A stretch of 64,000 bases of DNA. It comes from Planctomycetaceae bacterium (GTDB lineage: Bacteria > Planctomycetota > Planctomycetia > Planctomycetales > Planctomycetaceae). A model generated the notes under the pieces. It was not told the DNA's origin, made no database searches, and worked only from the letters and a program-made list of their open reading frames with translations. Below, piece by piece: positions 9,523 through 18,159 of the stretch; within the stretch, counting starts at the first letter, position 1, and the number at the start of each line of letters is the position of its first letter. Where the stretch lies: the NCBI GenBank assembly GCA_018699955.1, contig JABISG010000152.1:30928-94927 (forward strand). Reading direction: 5' to 3'. Made by a program: the position numbers and the translations under genes.

Positions 9523-9900
9523 ATGCAGGCGAAAAAACGAAAGTCCCCCAGCCGGTTGGACAAACGACGAGAAGTCGAGGCGGCGGACGCCCTTGAGAAG
9601 TCAGAATCCGATGGTGCTGGCACAAAAAAGAAGAAAGCTGCCAAGAAAAAAACCGCCAAGAAGGCGACCACGCGTCGCACGAAGACCAAGGCTCCCCAGC
9701 GAAAGCGACTGGTCTGGGCGGTTTTCAGTGGCAGTATGAAAGAGGAAGCCCGGTTTCCGTACGATCAGCGCAAAGACGCCGAAAAGAAACTGGAGCAGTT
9801 ACGGGCCAAGGCGACGAAAAAGATGTACTTCATCCAGCCCGTCAAAGAGCCACTGCCCGATGCGCCGACTCCTGCTGAGGCAGAAGCTGCAGGAAAGTAG
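9523..9900 (+). CDS. Small Lys-rich protein with conserved-looking C-terminal domain, function unknown
   Basis: The 125-residue product has two parts. Residues 1-62 are low-complexity and very basic (runs of Lys, Arg, Ala and Thr like histone-H1 tails). Residues 63-113 look folded (WAVFSGSMKEEARFPY, then MYFIQPVKEPLP). The second half has the feel of a conserved planctomycete hypothetical protein, but I cannot assign a function. The tail suggests binding to DNA, RNA or another polyanion; this is inference. It stands alone: the neighbours on both sides are on the minus strand, and a bidirectional terminator follows at about 10039-10070. Confidence 0.75.
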   Translation: MQAKKRKSPSRLDKRREVEAADALEKSESDGAGTKKKKAAKKKTAKKATTRRTKTKAPQRKRLVWAVFSGSMKEEARFPYDQRKDAEKKLEQLRAKATKKMYFIQPVKEPLPDAPTPAEAEAAGK

Positions 9901-9946
9901 CCCGGATCTGCTGGGTGGACGTGTTAAAGGGCGAATGTTGTGAAGG

Positions 9947-10003
9947 TTGCATTGGCGTGTCGCCAGTTCCCACCGCGCAGCACTGGCGACACGCCAGTGG
10001 CAC
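9947..10003. repeat. Palindromic repeat family A, full inverted copy
   Basis: Two 22-base arms (9947-9968 and 9982-10003) are inverted repeats of each other with three mismatches, and each arm itself contains a CACTGGCG/CGCCAGTG hairpin. It lies in the gap between the Lys-rich gene and rpsU. Read on the plus strand it would encode GVSPV...HWRHASGTR, close to the peptide encoded by the copy inside the phosphodiesterase gene at 36442-36503. Confidence 0.85.
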
Positions 10004-10038
10004 CCGTTCATCGGTCGATTCCCGCTCTGTCAACAAAA

Positions 10039-10070
10039 AAAGACGGCCCCAATTCCTGGGTGCCGTCTTT
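10039..10070 (-). terminator. Terminator after rpsU, possibly bidirectional
   Basis: AAAGACGGC (10039-10047) pairs with GCCGTCTTT (10062-10070), and CCC/GGG extends the stem inside. On the minus strand the stem is followed by a run of T, as expected for a Rho-independent terminator of rpsU. Confidence 0.8.
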
Positions 10071-10100
10071 GTGTTCCTAACGCGAGTGGACTATCGCTTT

Positions 10101-10295
10101 TCACATTCCTGAGAGGCGGTTGATCCGCGAACGGCGTTCGGCCCGGCGGCGTGCACGTCGCTTTTCGTCGCTCGGCTTCTCATAATACTCGCGCCGTCGC
10201 ATTTCTTTCTTGATTCCAGCATGCTCGACAAGCTTTCGAAATCGCTTGACGGCGTCGTTGATCGATTCATTTTCACGTAAACGCAACCTGACCAC
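10101..10295 (-). CDS. rpsU: 30S ribosomal protein S21
   Basis: The 64-residue basic protein reads VRLRLRENESINDAVKRF at its start and ends in an Arg-rich helix (RRARRRAERRSRINR), which is the S21 pattern. S21 binds near the 3' end of 16S rRNA and affects translation initiation. The start is GTG at 10295, supported by AAGGAG seven bases upstream. The gene appears to be a single-gene unit with its own terminator at 10039-10070. Confidence 0.93.
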   Translation of the reverse strand: MVRLRLRENESINDAVKRFRKLVEHAGIKKEMRRREYYEKPSDEKRRARRRAERRSRINRLSGM

Positions 10296-10606
10296 AAACT
10301 TCTCCTTTTAGACTCAAATTCGTCTGGTCGATACCGTAAAGGCGGCTGAGCGAAGCCATCGCGGCCACCGCTTTGAGCTGAAACCGAATTGTTATTGCCC
10401 CGCAAGAGGGAAGAGAGCATAACATATCCCGCGTAAAGTGCAAACTCAGGCCACCCGACGTTAAACTGGCAACATTATTCACGCGGCCAGTTCTCTACGA
10501 TCTCAATTCAACACCGGAAAAACAAGCCGACCAGTCGCGACAGCGCAGGTGTCGCCTCAGATCATCCACATCCGATAAAACCTGATTTACGGAAAGGGGA
10601 TTCCCG
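10296..10606. other. Intergenic region between divergent rpsU and DUF502 genes
   Basis: This 311-base gap must hold the promoters of the two divergent genes. The only sites I can support are the ribosome-binding sites: AAGGAG for rpsU and AAAGGGG just before 10607. I see no convincing protein gene, repeat or clear promoter boxes. Confidence 0.5.
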
Positions 10607-11323
10607 ATGGGAAAGCCATTCGAGAAGGTTCAACAGCGAGTTATTCGTTGTTTTCTAGCGGGTGTGTTTGCATTACTGCCGGTAATCATCACCGTGGCTG
10701 TTGTTGTCTGGGTGACGGACTTTCTCGAAAGATTCATCGGCCCCAAAACAGTCATCGGCGAACAGCTCAGCAAGCTCGGCCTTCAGTTTGCCGACGATCC
10801 ATCTGCCGACGGTTCATCAAACCTGCTTTCGTATGCCATCGGCTGGATTATTGTGTTGGCCGCAGTATTCTGTCTCGGCATCGTCATCGAAATGGGGGCC
10901 AGGAACCGCATTAAAAAACTCGTCGATGCCATTCTTTCGCGCGTTCCGCTCGTCGGGAAGATTTACAGCTCGTCCAGACAGGTTGTCGATATGCTTGATA
11001 AGACGGACGATCAGAATCTGCAGGGAATGAAACCGGTTTTCTGCTACTTCGGTCAACAGAATCCGACTGTCTTTCTGGCGCTGCTGGTCTCGCCGAAGCA
11101 GTTTCGCCTGAATGAGATCGATTACTGCATCGTCATTGTACCGACAGCGCCGGTTCCTTTCGGCGGCGGCTTATTGTTCGTTCCAGCCCCCTGTGTCAAA
11201 GAGGCTCCGCTTTCCGTCGATGCGCTGATGAGTATTTACGTGTCGATGGGCGCAACCGCCGCACAGTTCCTGCCGGAAAGTCCCGCCGCAACCGGAGAAA
11301 ACGCTCCCTCCAGTCCCGGCTAA
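10607..11323 (+). CDS. DUF502 family membrane protein
   Basis: The 238-residue protein has two N-terminal membrane helices (about residues 14-38 and 70-95). After these comes the family's conserved soluble part: RVPLVGKIYSSSRQVVD, then IVIVPTAPVPFGGGLLFVPA and a final MSIYVSMGATA segment. This layout matches DUF502 proteins, a widespread family of unknown biochemical role. A good ribosome-binding site (AAAGGGG) precedes ATG 10607. queG begins 34 bases after the stop, so the two genes may be co-transcribed. The C-terminal tail is Pro/Ser-rich and probably disordered. Confidence 0.88.
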   Translation: MGKPFEKVQQRVIRCFLAGVFALLPVIITVAVVVWVTDFLERFIGPKTVIGEQLSKLGLQFADDPSADGSSNLLSYAIGWIIVLAAVFCLGIVIEMGARNRIKKLVDAILSRVPLVGKIYSSSRQVVDMLDKTDDQNLQGMKPVFCYFGQQNPTVFLALLVSPKQFRLNEIDYCIVIVPTAPVPFGGGLLFVPAPCVKEAPLSVDALMSIYVSMGATAAQFLPESPAATGENAPSSPG

Positions 11324-11357
11324 ACTCGCCTTTTCGATTTTCGTTGATTGCAGTCCG

Positions 11358-12536
11358 ATGTCGGCAACATCCAAGATAGTCAAACTCGACCCGCGAGCTT
11401 TCGCCGCGGAGATTAAGGCCGAGGCGAAACGCGCCGGCTTTGATGCCGTCGGCATCGTTCCGGCAACTTCGCCCGCCGGTTTTGATAATCTGCAGCGTTG
11501 GCTGCAGCGAGGGTTTGACGGTGAGATGAGTTACATCTCCCGCCGAGAAACCGCCTACGAGCATCCGCAGCACGTCATGCCGACGGTGAAGAGTGTTGTC
11601 ATGCTTGCAATGAATTACCACACCGAAGAGCGGGCGCCGGTGGAGACGCGGCAAGGCGCTGTCTCACGGTATGCCTGGGGGGAAGCCGACTATCACGATT
11701 TGATTCGCGGGAAACTCCGACGGCTGGCCGATTTCATTCATCGTTTGTGCCCCGGCTGTCATACGCGCGGCATCATCGACACGGCCCCGCTGCTGGAACG
11801 CGATTTCGCCCGATTGGCGGGGCTAGGCTGGTTCGGCAAGAACACGATGATCATCAACAAACAACTGGGCAGTTGGCTGTTCCTGGCGGCGCTGCTCGTC
11901 GATTTTGATTTGGAGTACGACAGCCCGCACGATACATCTCATTGCGGCACGTGTACGCGCTGTCTCGATGTCTGTCCGACGGATGCATTTCCGGAACCCT
12001 ATGTTCTCGATGCCCGCCGCTGCATCTCGTATTTGACGATCGAACTGCGCAAACCGATTCCCATGAAGTTGCGCGATGGTATGGGCGAATGGATGTTCGG
12101 CTGCGATCTCTGTCAGGATGTCTGTCCATGGAATCGCAAGGCACCGGTCACGCGTGAGGCCGCCTTTTCTCCATCGGCCGACCTGAATCCGGTCGATGCG
12201 ATCAGACTGCTGGGCATGAACGACGACGAATTCAAGAAGCGGTTTGCCAAAACACCGCTGGCTCGCCCAAAACGAAGTGGCATCTTACGTAACGCGGCCA
12301 TTGTTTTGGGAAACCGTCGCAGCGCCGAGGCAATACCGGCGCTGGTTACCGCCCTGGACGATCACGAACCGTTGGTGCGAGGAGCGACCGCGTGGGCATT
12401 GGGACGGATGGGCGGCGCAACTGCAGTGGCGGCATTGCATTCCCGATTGCGCGTTGAAGATAATACCGACGTGCTGAGTGAAATTCGGCATGCGTTGGAT
12501 CATACGAAAGATATTGGACACAGCGAGGAGCAGTGA
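11358..12536 (+). CDS. queG: Epoxyqueuosine reductase
   Basis: The 392-residue enzyme catalyses the last step of queuosine formation in tRNA, reducing epoxyqueuosine with cobalamin and two [4Fe-4S] clusters. Cluster cysteines are visible at 196, 199, 202, 206 (CGTCTRCLDVC) and 249, 252, 256 (CDLCQDVC), with a further Cys at 222. The conserved DTAPLLERDFA segment (Asp141 likely catalytic) and GWFGKNTM match QueG. Residues about 300-385 are HEAT-like helical repeats, as in many QueG proteins. The stop codon overlaps the start of dapB as TGATG, indicating translational coupling, although the two enzymes share no pathway. Confidence 0.95.
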   Translation: MSATSKIVKLDPRAFAAEIKAEAKRAGFDAVGIVPATSPAGFDNLQRWLQRGFDGEMSYISRRETAYEHPQHVMPTVKSVVMLAMNYHTEERAPVETRQGAVSRYAWGEADYHDLIRGKLRRLADFIHRLCPGCHTRGIIDTAPLLERDFARLAGLGWFGKNTMIINKQLGSWLFLAALLVDFDLEYDSPHDTSHCGTCTRCLDVCPTDAFPEPYVLDARRCISYLTIELRKPIPMKLRDGMGEWMFGCDLCQDVCPWNRKAPVTREAAFSPSADLNPVDAIRLLGMNDDEFKKRFAKTPLARPKRSGILRNAAIVLGNRRSAEAIPALVTALDDHEPLVRGATAWALGRMGGATAVAALHSRLRVEDNTDVLSEIRHALDHTKDIGHSEEQ

Positions 12537-13336
12537 TGGCTGACGAGATTCGGATCGGTGTTAACGGGGCGGTGGGACGGATGGGGCAACGGGTTGTGGC
12601 GTTGGCTCATGCGGATGCCGGCTTGAAGGTCGTCGCGGCCTACGAGACATCGGCCTGCCCCCGATTGGGGGAAGACGCCGGCGAGATCGCTGGAATCGGA
12701 AACATCGGCGTTCCGGTACAAGCAGAAGTCGGTCAGTCGCCCGATGTGATCATCGACTTCTCGATGCCGGAAGGGGCCGTTGCGATTGCAGCGGAATGCG
12801 GAGAACGCCAAATTCCGCTGATCGCGGCCACCACCGGACTGGATCAGCACCAACGCGAATCGGTGCTATCAGCCGCACAAACAGCGGCGGTCGTCATGGC
12901 ACCGAATTTCAGCCTCGCCGTCAATTTGACAATGAAGCTCGTCCGCGAAGCCGCGCACGTTTTGAAGTCGCTGCCGGCCGGCGTTGACGTCGAAGTGATC
13001 GAACGGCATCACCGTTTCAAAGAAGACGCGCCCAGTGGAACCGCGCTGGAATTCGGTCAGATAGTCGCCGAAGAAATGGGGCAGACCGATCACGTTCACG
13101 GCCGCCACGGCCGGCCGGGAGCAAGACCGCGGCACGAAATCGGCTACCACTCACTGCGGACCGGAGACAATGTGGGTGAACATACGATTGTGTTCGGCAT
13201 GATGGGTGAAACCATCGACATTGTCGTTCGCGGCCATACCCGCGACAGCTATGCCCACGGGGCACTGGTGGCCGCCAAATTCGTCGTGACGCAGGCGGCC
13301 GGATTGTATAGCATGTCCGACGTCTTGGGGCTGTGA
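12536..13336 (+). CDS. dapB: 4-hydroxy-tetrahydrodipicolinate reductase
   Basis: The 266-residue NAD(P)H-dependent enzyme of diaminopimelate/lysine synthesis has an N-terminal Rossmann motif GVNGAVGRMG (residues 8-17). The catalytic segment is ERHHRFKEDAPSGTA (156-170), with the general acid His158/159 and Lys162. ATG 12536 is preferred over the in-frame GTG at 12533 because GAGGAG lies seven bases upstream and the ATG overlaps the queG stop. The length is normal for DapB. No other lysine genes are adjacent. Confidence 0.95.
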   Translation: MADEIRIGVNGAVGRMGQRVVALAHADAGLKVVAAYETSACPRLGEDAGEIAGIGNIGVPVQAEVGQSPDVIIDFSMPEGAVAIAAECGERQIPLIAATTGLDQHQRESVLSAAQTAAVVMAPNFSLAVNLTMKLVREAAHVLKSLPAGVDVEVIERHHRFKEDAPSGTALEFGQIVAEEMGQTDHVHGRHGRPGARPRHEIGYHSLRTGDNVGEHTIVFGMMGETIDIVVRGHTRDSYAHGALVAAKFVVTQAAGLYSMSDVLGL

Positions 13337-13604
13337 TAGGCCGTTTGATAGGCTTTTTTCGGGATTGGCCGCAGAAATCACAGAAGCTTGGCATTTCGAT
13401 GCTCTTCAGGACGAATTGTTTCGGCTGACCGTTGGATTCTTCCCGGTCAACGTAAGTTCCGCTCTTAAAACATTTTGTGTAGGAATCTCAAGTCGGCGGG
13501 AATGGATTCCCGATAAATTCCTGTGAGGTACCGTACCCATCGTTTGCCGAGGGATCTGCGCGCAGACCCGCTTGGCATACCTTGATCACGACATGGAAGT
13601 CAGC

Positions 13605-14207
13605 ATGCAATACAGGCATTCGCCGAACACGGCGGAAAACCAGCGCAATCCAGCCAAGCGAATTCTCAACTCGCTGATGCTAATCCTGCTGTCGAGACTT
13701 CTGCGTCTCGTTGGCTGGGGGGCGGTTGTCGGCTTGCCGGCGATGGTCCTCACTCCACGTCGCCTTGGCAGGCTGGTTAGAGAGTATCCCATTATTGCCA
13801 GTACAATTTGCCTCGCCTTTTTGGTTGGCGTGGCATTTTGGAACGAAGGCAATCGACCCCAACCGGGTGAATTCGAAATCGAGTCGATTGAGAATATTGG
13901 TGAGCCGAACGAGTTGATCGCTGCCTCCAACCCGAGCTTGAACAACGCCGCCAGCTCTCGCCGGGATAGTTCTTTCGACGTGGTGAAATCCACCGCAGCA
14001 GTCAACACACGGCAGTCCGCGCGAAGCGATTCAAATTCCAACGTGCGAGCCGAACAGGCCAGGTTGGAAAAGACGCAGGCGAGAACGCAGTCCAACGACG
14101 AATCGCGAATCGTCTGGTTGACCGGCCGGATTGAGGAAGTCTCCACTGGCGAAGCAGCCACACCTGTCCGCGATGCGAACCGTTTTCCTTCTAATAACCG
14201 ACGATAA
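13605..14207 (+). CDS. Membrane-anchored hypothetical protein preceding an ExeA-type ATPase
   Basis: The product of about 200 residues has hydrophobic stretches near residues 20-45 and 60-80, the second ending in WNEG. A long polar tail follows, rich in Ser, Asn and Arg, with no recognisable domain. I do not recognise the family. The start is uncertain: ATG 13605 has GGAAG five bases upstream, while ATG 13593 and TTG 13572 are in frame. The stop lies only four bases before the likely start of the downstream ATPase, so the two are almost certainly translated together, and this protein may be the ATPase's membrane partner. That role is inference from position. Confidence 0.65.
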   Translation: MQYRHSPNTAENQRNPAKRILNSLMLILLSRLLRLVGWGAVVGLPAMVLTPRRLGRLVREYPIIASTICLAFLVGVAFWNEGNRPQPGEFEIESIENIGEPNELIAASNPSLNNAASSRRDSSFDVVKSTAAVNTRQSARSDSNSNVRAEQARLEKTQARTQSNDESRIVWLTGRIEEVSTGEAATPVRDANRFPSNNRR

Positions 14208-14211
14208 TCGC

Positions 14212-15045
14212 ATGTCGATCTTTGCGACGTACTGGGGGTTGAACCGCAGTCCCTTTGAGAATACCAGCGACGCCGGCTTCTTCTTTCGCAGTGAAACGCA
14301 TCGAGCCGCGCTGCTGAAGATGCAGTATGTGATCGAAAGCCGACTCGGTGCCGGCTTGCTCATCGGCGGTGTGGGGGTTGGCAAAACTTATCTGGCACAT
14401 CTGCTCGAACAGGAATTGCCCGAAGCTGCAGGGCCGATGGTTCATCTGGTGTTCCCGCAGCTCAATTCAGCCGAACTGCTGGCGTATCTCGCCGTGGAGT
14501 TGGGAGCCGACGAATCGGCAGTCGGCCGCGGTCACGATGACCTTAATCTCACACTTCGGCAACTCGAACAGCGCCTGCGACACTGGACGTCCGCCGGGCG
14601 GCATCCGATCATCATCATCGACGATGCCCACCTCATCGAAGATCCGCAGGTCTTTCGCACGCTGCAATTGATGTTGAACTATCAACAGCGCCCGGAGATA
14701 GATTTTTCGCTGTTTCTGATCGGCGAACCCAATCTGCTCGGACCGATCGAGCGCATGGCGCAACTCAACGAGCGACTCGGTGCACGCGGCTTGCTCAAAC
14801 CGCTGTCGCACGACGAAACCGCCGGCTACATTCGCCACCGTCTCAAAACCGCCGGCCGCACCGAACGAATCTTCGAAGACGACGCACTCGCCGTCATCTT
14901 CGAACTCTCAGCCGGCGTCCCCCGCCGCATCAACCGCCTCTGCGATCTGGCCTTACTCGTCGGATACGCCGACGAGTTGAAGACGATCACCGCCGCAGAA
15001 ATCGAAGCCGTCGGCGAAGAACTCCTGGCCGTCGTCCCGGACTGA
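14212..15045 (+). CDS. ExeA/GspA-type AAA ATPase
   Basis: The 277-residue protein starts MSIFATYWGLNRSPFENTSD, the typical ExeA-family opening (F..x..L.PF). It has Walker A GGVGVGKT near residues 49-56 and Walker B IIIIDDAHL near 138-146, then sensor and arginine-finger segments (IGEPNLL, GVPRRINRLCD). ExeA-type ATPases remodel peptidoglycan-linked or secretion structures or regulate other membrane machines. This version lacks the C-terminal peptidoglycan-binding domain of ExeA. ATG 14212 is preferred over upstream in-frame starts because it begins at the conserved motif and follows the previous stop by four bases. Confidence 0.87.
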   Translation: MSIFATYWGLNRSPFENTSDAGFFFRSETHRAALLKMQYVIESRLGAGLLIGGVGVGKTYLAHLLEQELPEAAGPMVHLVFPQLNSAELLAYLAVELGADESAVGRGHDDLNLTLRQLEQRLRHWTSAGRHPIIIIDDAHLIEDPQVFRTLQLMLNYQQRPEIDFSLFLIGEPNLLGPIERMAQLNERLGARGLLKPLSHDETAGYIRHRLKTAGRTERIFEDDALAVIFELSAGVPRRINRLCDLALLVGYADELKTITAAEIEAVGEELLAVVPD

Positions 15046-15501
15046 TGCTTCGTTTGCTTCCGTCAGGGTGGCTGGGATCATAGCGAAGCAAAGCCCCCAG
15101 TCGAGTGCTTCTTTTTCATGGCACCTGTTCCAACTGTCCGCTGAATCGTTGGTTTCGGCGTTGCTGCGAGAGGGTGATGAGCACGCCGGTCACGCATTGT
15201 CTGGGGGCTCCCGTTGGTCGATCCCAACCACGCTGCCGCAGCTCGCTGGAGATTCAAAACAAGAGTCGCTAGAACAAAATTCCACAGTCCCTAGCCGAGG
15301 TATGACACATTCGGACGGGGACAAATGCTAAACATTGAAAGTGACTTTGACAGTTTCCGCGAGTCTAGGTAGAAGCGGGGTGAGCATGAAGGCACTTTGA
15401 ACGGCCAAGTCTTCCGGTTGGCTAAAATGGTGTTTGCCATCGTGAAACTCCTGGAGTCGAGGTTCATAGGGAAGAGGGCTTTGTAGATTCCTTGGGATGG
15501 A
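15046..15501. other. 456-base gap with an inverted palindromic repeat
   Basis: The gap holds repeat family D (15067-15232) in its first half. The second half (about 15240-15500) has no convincing gene. The short open frames here have no domain signal and are preceded by no good ribosome-binding site. The promoter of the downstream sensor kinase is presumably here but I cannot point to its boxes. Confidence 0.5.
15067..15232. repeat. Repeat family D, two facing units
   Basis: The unit at 15067-15100 (GGTGGCTGGGATC to GCCCCCAG) is the inverted counterpart of 15201-15232 (CTGGGGGC to GATCCCAACCACG), about 100 bases apart. A similar element occurs at 22111-22157. Confidence 0.75.
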
Positions 15502-18141
15502 ATGGACAACCACATGCCAGGCTCAGATTCAATACGACTCGGCGTGATGACGCCCTTGACTGGCCTGGTAGGAATATACGGACAGGATATCGCTTGTGCG
15601 GCCAAGGTCGCGTGCCAGGAAGTGAACGAAAATGGTGGTGTGTTGGGCAGGACGCTTGAACTCATCATTGAAGACGACGGCAGCCTTCCAGAGAGTTCCG
15701 TCACCGCAGCCGAAACGCTAGTGCAGCAACATCGCTGTGCGGGCATCATTGGAAACCTGCTCTCCAACTCCAGAATTGCGGTAGCGTATCGAGTGGCAGA
15801 GCCGCTCAAGATTCCCTATCTCAATTTCTCGTTCTACGAGGGGAGCATTTCCAGCAGATATTTTTTCCATTTCGCTGCTCTTCCAAACCAGCAAATTGAC
15901 AAGATGATTCCGCAAATGCAGCAGATGTACGGCCCCAAAATGTTCTTTGCGGGAAACAACTACGAATGGCCTCGCGGTTCCATTGCTGCTGCCATTCAGA
16001 CGCTGGAGAAGTCGGGTGGTGAAGTTGTCGGCCAGGATTATTTCCCCATTGGCGTGGGCCAGGACGAGATCCAGGGGCTGTTGGACAATGTGGAAGATTC
16101 CGGGGCCAACGTGTTTGTCCCTTATTTTGCAGGGACCGACCAAGTGAATCTCCTGACGGCCTTCACCGAAAGAGGTCTCAAGGGACGGATCGCCGTCGTC
16201 ATGGGCCATTACGATGAAACGATGGCAAGCCGGTTGCCTTCTGATGTGCGGAGTGGCTTTTATTCGTCCAACACTTATTACATGTCCGTTGCTACTCCAG
16301 AAAATCGACGATTCCTGGAGAGGCTCCAGTCCTTGCCGGAAATTACCGGCATTTGGCCAGACGGGAATGGAACAGTCAGTAACTTTGGCGAAGGGGCCTA
16401 TATCTGCGTGAAGGCGTTTGCAGAGGCAGCTAACGCGGCCGCTAGCATCGATCCGGAGGCTCTTGTCGATGCTTTAGAAACGATTCGTCTTGTCGGACCT
16501 CAAGGCGAAGTTCAGATGGACCGCGTAACACATCATGCAAAAGTCAACACGTATCTTTCGCGTTGCCAGTCAGATGGCACCTTTGAGATCGTCAAGTCTT
16601 TCGGCGCGGTGGATCCGGTTCTACCGGAACGTTATCGCCACGTGCGTGTACGTCCCCAAGCGCATCTGGAAGAAGACATTCGCTTGCAGGCCCGAATTCT
16701 CGAGCAGATAACGGAAGCGGTTCTTCTGGTCGATTCGTCAGATGGGAAGATTATTTACAACAACTTTGGCGCGGAGAACATGTTTGGTTTCAGCAGGCAG
16801 GAGCTGGCCGGCAAGCTGCTCGCGGAGCTGGTTGTAACATCCACCGAAGCAGCAGAATCAGTTCCCACAGATCTCGAGGACGTTGTGTTCCGAAAAGGTG
16901 TGTGGAAAGGAGATATTCTGATTCGGAATCGTGATGGCGGTGATCTTTGGTGTGCGACAACAGTTTCAGCGTTTACTCACGCCGAGCACGGCGAAGTTTG
17001 GATGGTCGTGCTCAATGACATCACCCAACGCAAGCAGGTGGAGCAACGTTTTCGAACACTGGTTGAAGCAACTCCTGCTGCCCTGATCGTGGTCGATGAA
17101 TTTGGCCATATGAACATGGTCAACCAGGAAGCGGAAAATACTTTCGGGTACAACCGCGGCGAATTGGTCGGACAGATCATTGAGATGCTGCTTCCCGAAC
17201 GCTATCAGGAAGAGCACCCGAGCCTGCGCGCCGGCTACAACGAGGCTCCGCAGCTACGAGCAATGGACTCCGGACGTGGCCTGTACGGCCGGCGCAAGGA
17301 CGGGGGCAAGTTTCCCATCGAAGTGGGGCTTAGTCCGGTGGAAATCGATGGCCGGGCGATGGTGCTCGCCTTCATTATTGATATTACCGATCGTTTGAAG
17401 TTGGAGCAGGAATCCCAACAGCACAGGGAAGCCCTCTCGCACGTGTCACGAATTAACACGATGGGAGAAATGGCAACGGGCATCGCTCACGAACTCAATC
17501 AACCGCTCACTGCAATTGCATCGTACAGCTTTGTCGCAAGAACGGCCTTGGAACGTGTCACCTTTAGTCCGTCCGATCTTCAGGAGACACTCGGCAAGTT
17601 GGAGGACCAAGCGGTGCGGGCAGGTGATATCGTGCGGCGACTTCGGAACTTTCTGAAGAAGTCCGAGTCTGTGCGAACGCCAACTGATCTCAATTCGCTG
17701 GTCCGAACTGTGGCGATGTTTGTCGATCCAGACATCCAACGGGCTGAGACTTTGCTTGTGTTGAAGTTGGACGAGGTGCCTCCGATCGTTCTGGTCGATG
17801 AGATTCAAGTTCAACAAGTCTTGGTAAATCTGGTCAGAAACGCCATCGATGCCATGCAGGAGATGCCAACCGGCCAGCGCAAGGTGATCGTTTCGACGCG
17901 AGTTCTCCAAGGCGGTCAAGCCGAAGTGACCGTGAGCGATGCCGGCATCGGTCTTACCGAGGATGAGTTGGAGCAGGTCTTCGACACCTTCTTCTCGACA
18001 AAACAGGAGGGCATGGGTATGGGGCTCCCGATTAGCCGATCGATTGTCGAAGCACACGGTGGAAAATTATGGGCGGAATCGAACAACGGCCCCGGCGCAA
18101 CGTTCGGTTTCACCATTCTGCTGGATGATGGTCAGGGCTAG
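15502..18141 (+). CDS. Sensor histidine kinase with N-terminal amide/amino-acid-binding domain and two PAS domains
   Basis: An 879-residue protein. Residues 10-375 resemble type-I periplasmic binding proteins of the urea/branched-chain-amino-acid/AmiC type (IRLGVMTPLTGLVGIYGQD, then NGGVLGRTLELIIEDD). Residues 390-510 and 515-635 are PAS domains. Residues 640-725 are the HisKA dimer with phospho-His663 in GIAHELNQPLTAIASY, as in FixL/TodS-type kinases. Residues 760-875 are the ATPase with N-box LVRNAIDAM, DAGIGL (813-818) and GMGMGL (837-842). There is no signal peptide and no transmembrane helix, so the binding domain should be cytoplasmic as in AmiC. No response regulator is next to it, making this an orphan. 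The start at 15502 has a GGGATGGA-like site directly upstream. Confidence 0.9.
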   Translation: MDNHMPGSDSIRLGVMTPLTGLVGIYGQDIACAAKVACQEVNENGGVLGRTLELIIEDDGSLPESSVTAAETLVQQHRCAGIIGNLLSNSRIAVAYRVAEPLKIPYLNFSFYEGSISSRYFFHFAALPNQQIDKMIPQMQQMYGPKMFFAGNNYEWPRGSIAAAIQTLEKSGGEVVGQDYFPIGVGQDEIQGLLDNVEDSGANVFVPYFAGTDQVNLLTAFTERGLKGRIAVVMGHYDETMASRLPSDVRSGFYSSNTYYMSVATPENRRFLERLQSLPEITGIWPDGNGTVSNFGEGAYICVKAFAEAANAAASIDPEALVDALETIRLVGPQGEVQMDRVTHHAKVNTYLSRCQSDGTFEIVKSFGAVDPVLPERYRHVRVRPQAHLEEDIRLQARILEQITEAVLLVDSSDGKIIYNNFGAENMFGFSRQELAGKLLAELVVTSTEAAESVPTDLEDVVFRKGVWKGDILIRNRDGGDLWCATTVSAFTHAEHGEVWMVVLNDITQRKQVEQRFRTLVEATPAALIVVDEFGHMNMVNQEAENTFGYNRGELVGQIIEMLLPERYQEEHPSLRAGYNEAPQLRAMDSGRGLYGRRKDGGKFPIEVGLSPVEIDGRAMVLAFIIDITDRLKLEQESQQHREALSHVSRINTMGEMATGIAHELNQPLTAIASYSFVARTALERVTFSPSDLQETLGKLEDQAVRAGDIVRRLRNFLKKSESVRTPTDLNSLVRTVAMFVDPDIQRAETLLVLKLDEVPPIVLVDEIQVQQVLVNLVRNAIDAMQEMPTGQRKVIVSTRVLQGGQAEVTVSDAGIGLTEDELEQVFDTFFSTKQEGMGMGLPISRSIVEAHGGKLWAESNNGPGATFGFTILLDDGQG

Positions 18142-18159
18142 TGACACCAGCCACCTTTT

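Noticed and set aside
15068..15331. Short frame in the gap before the sensor kinase
   Set aside because: It lies across the repeat at 15067-15232 and has no ribosome-binding site or domain.
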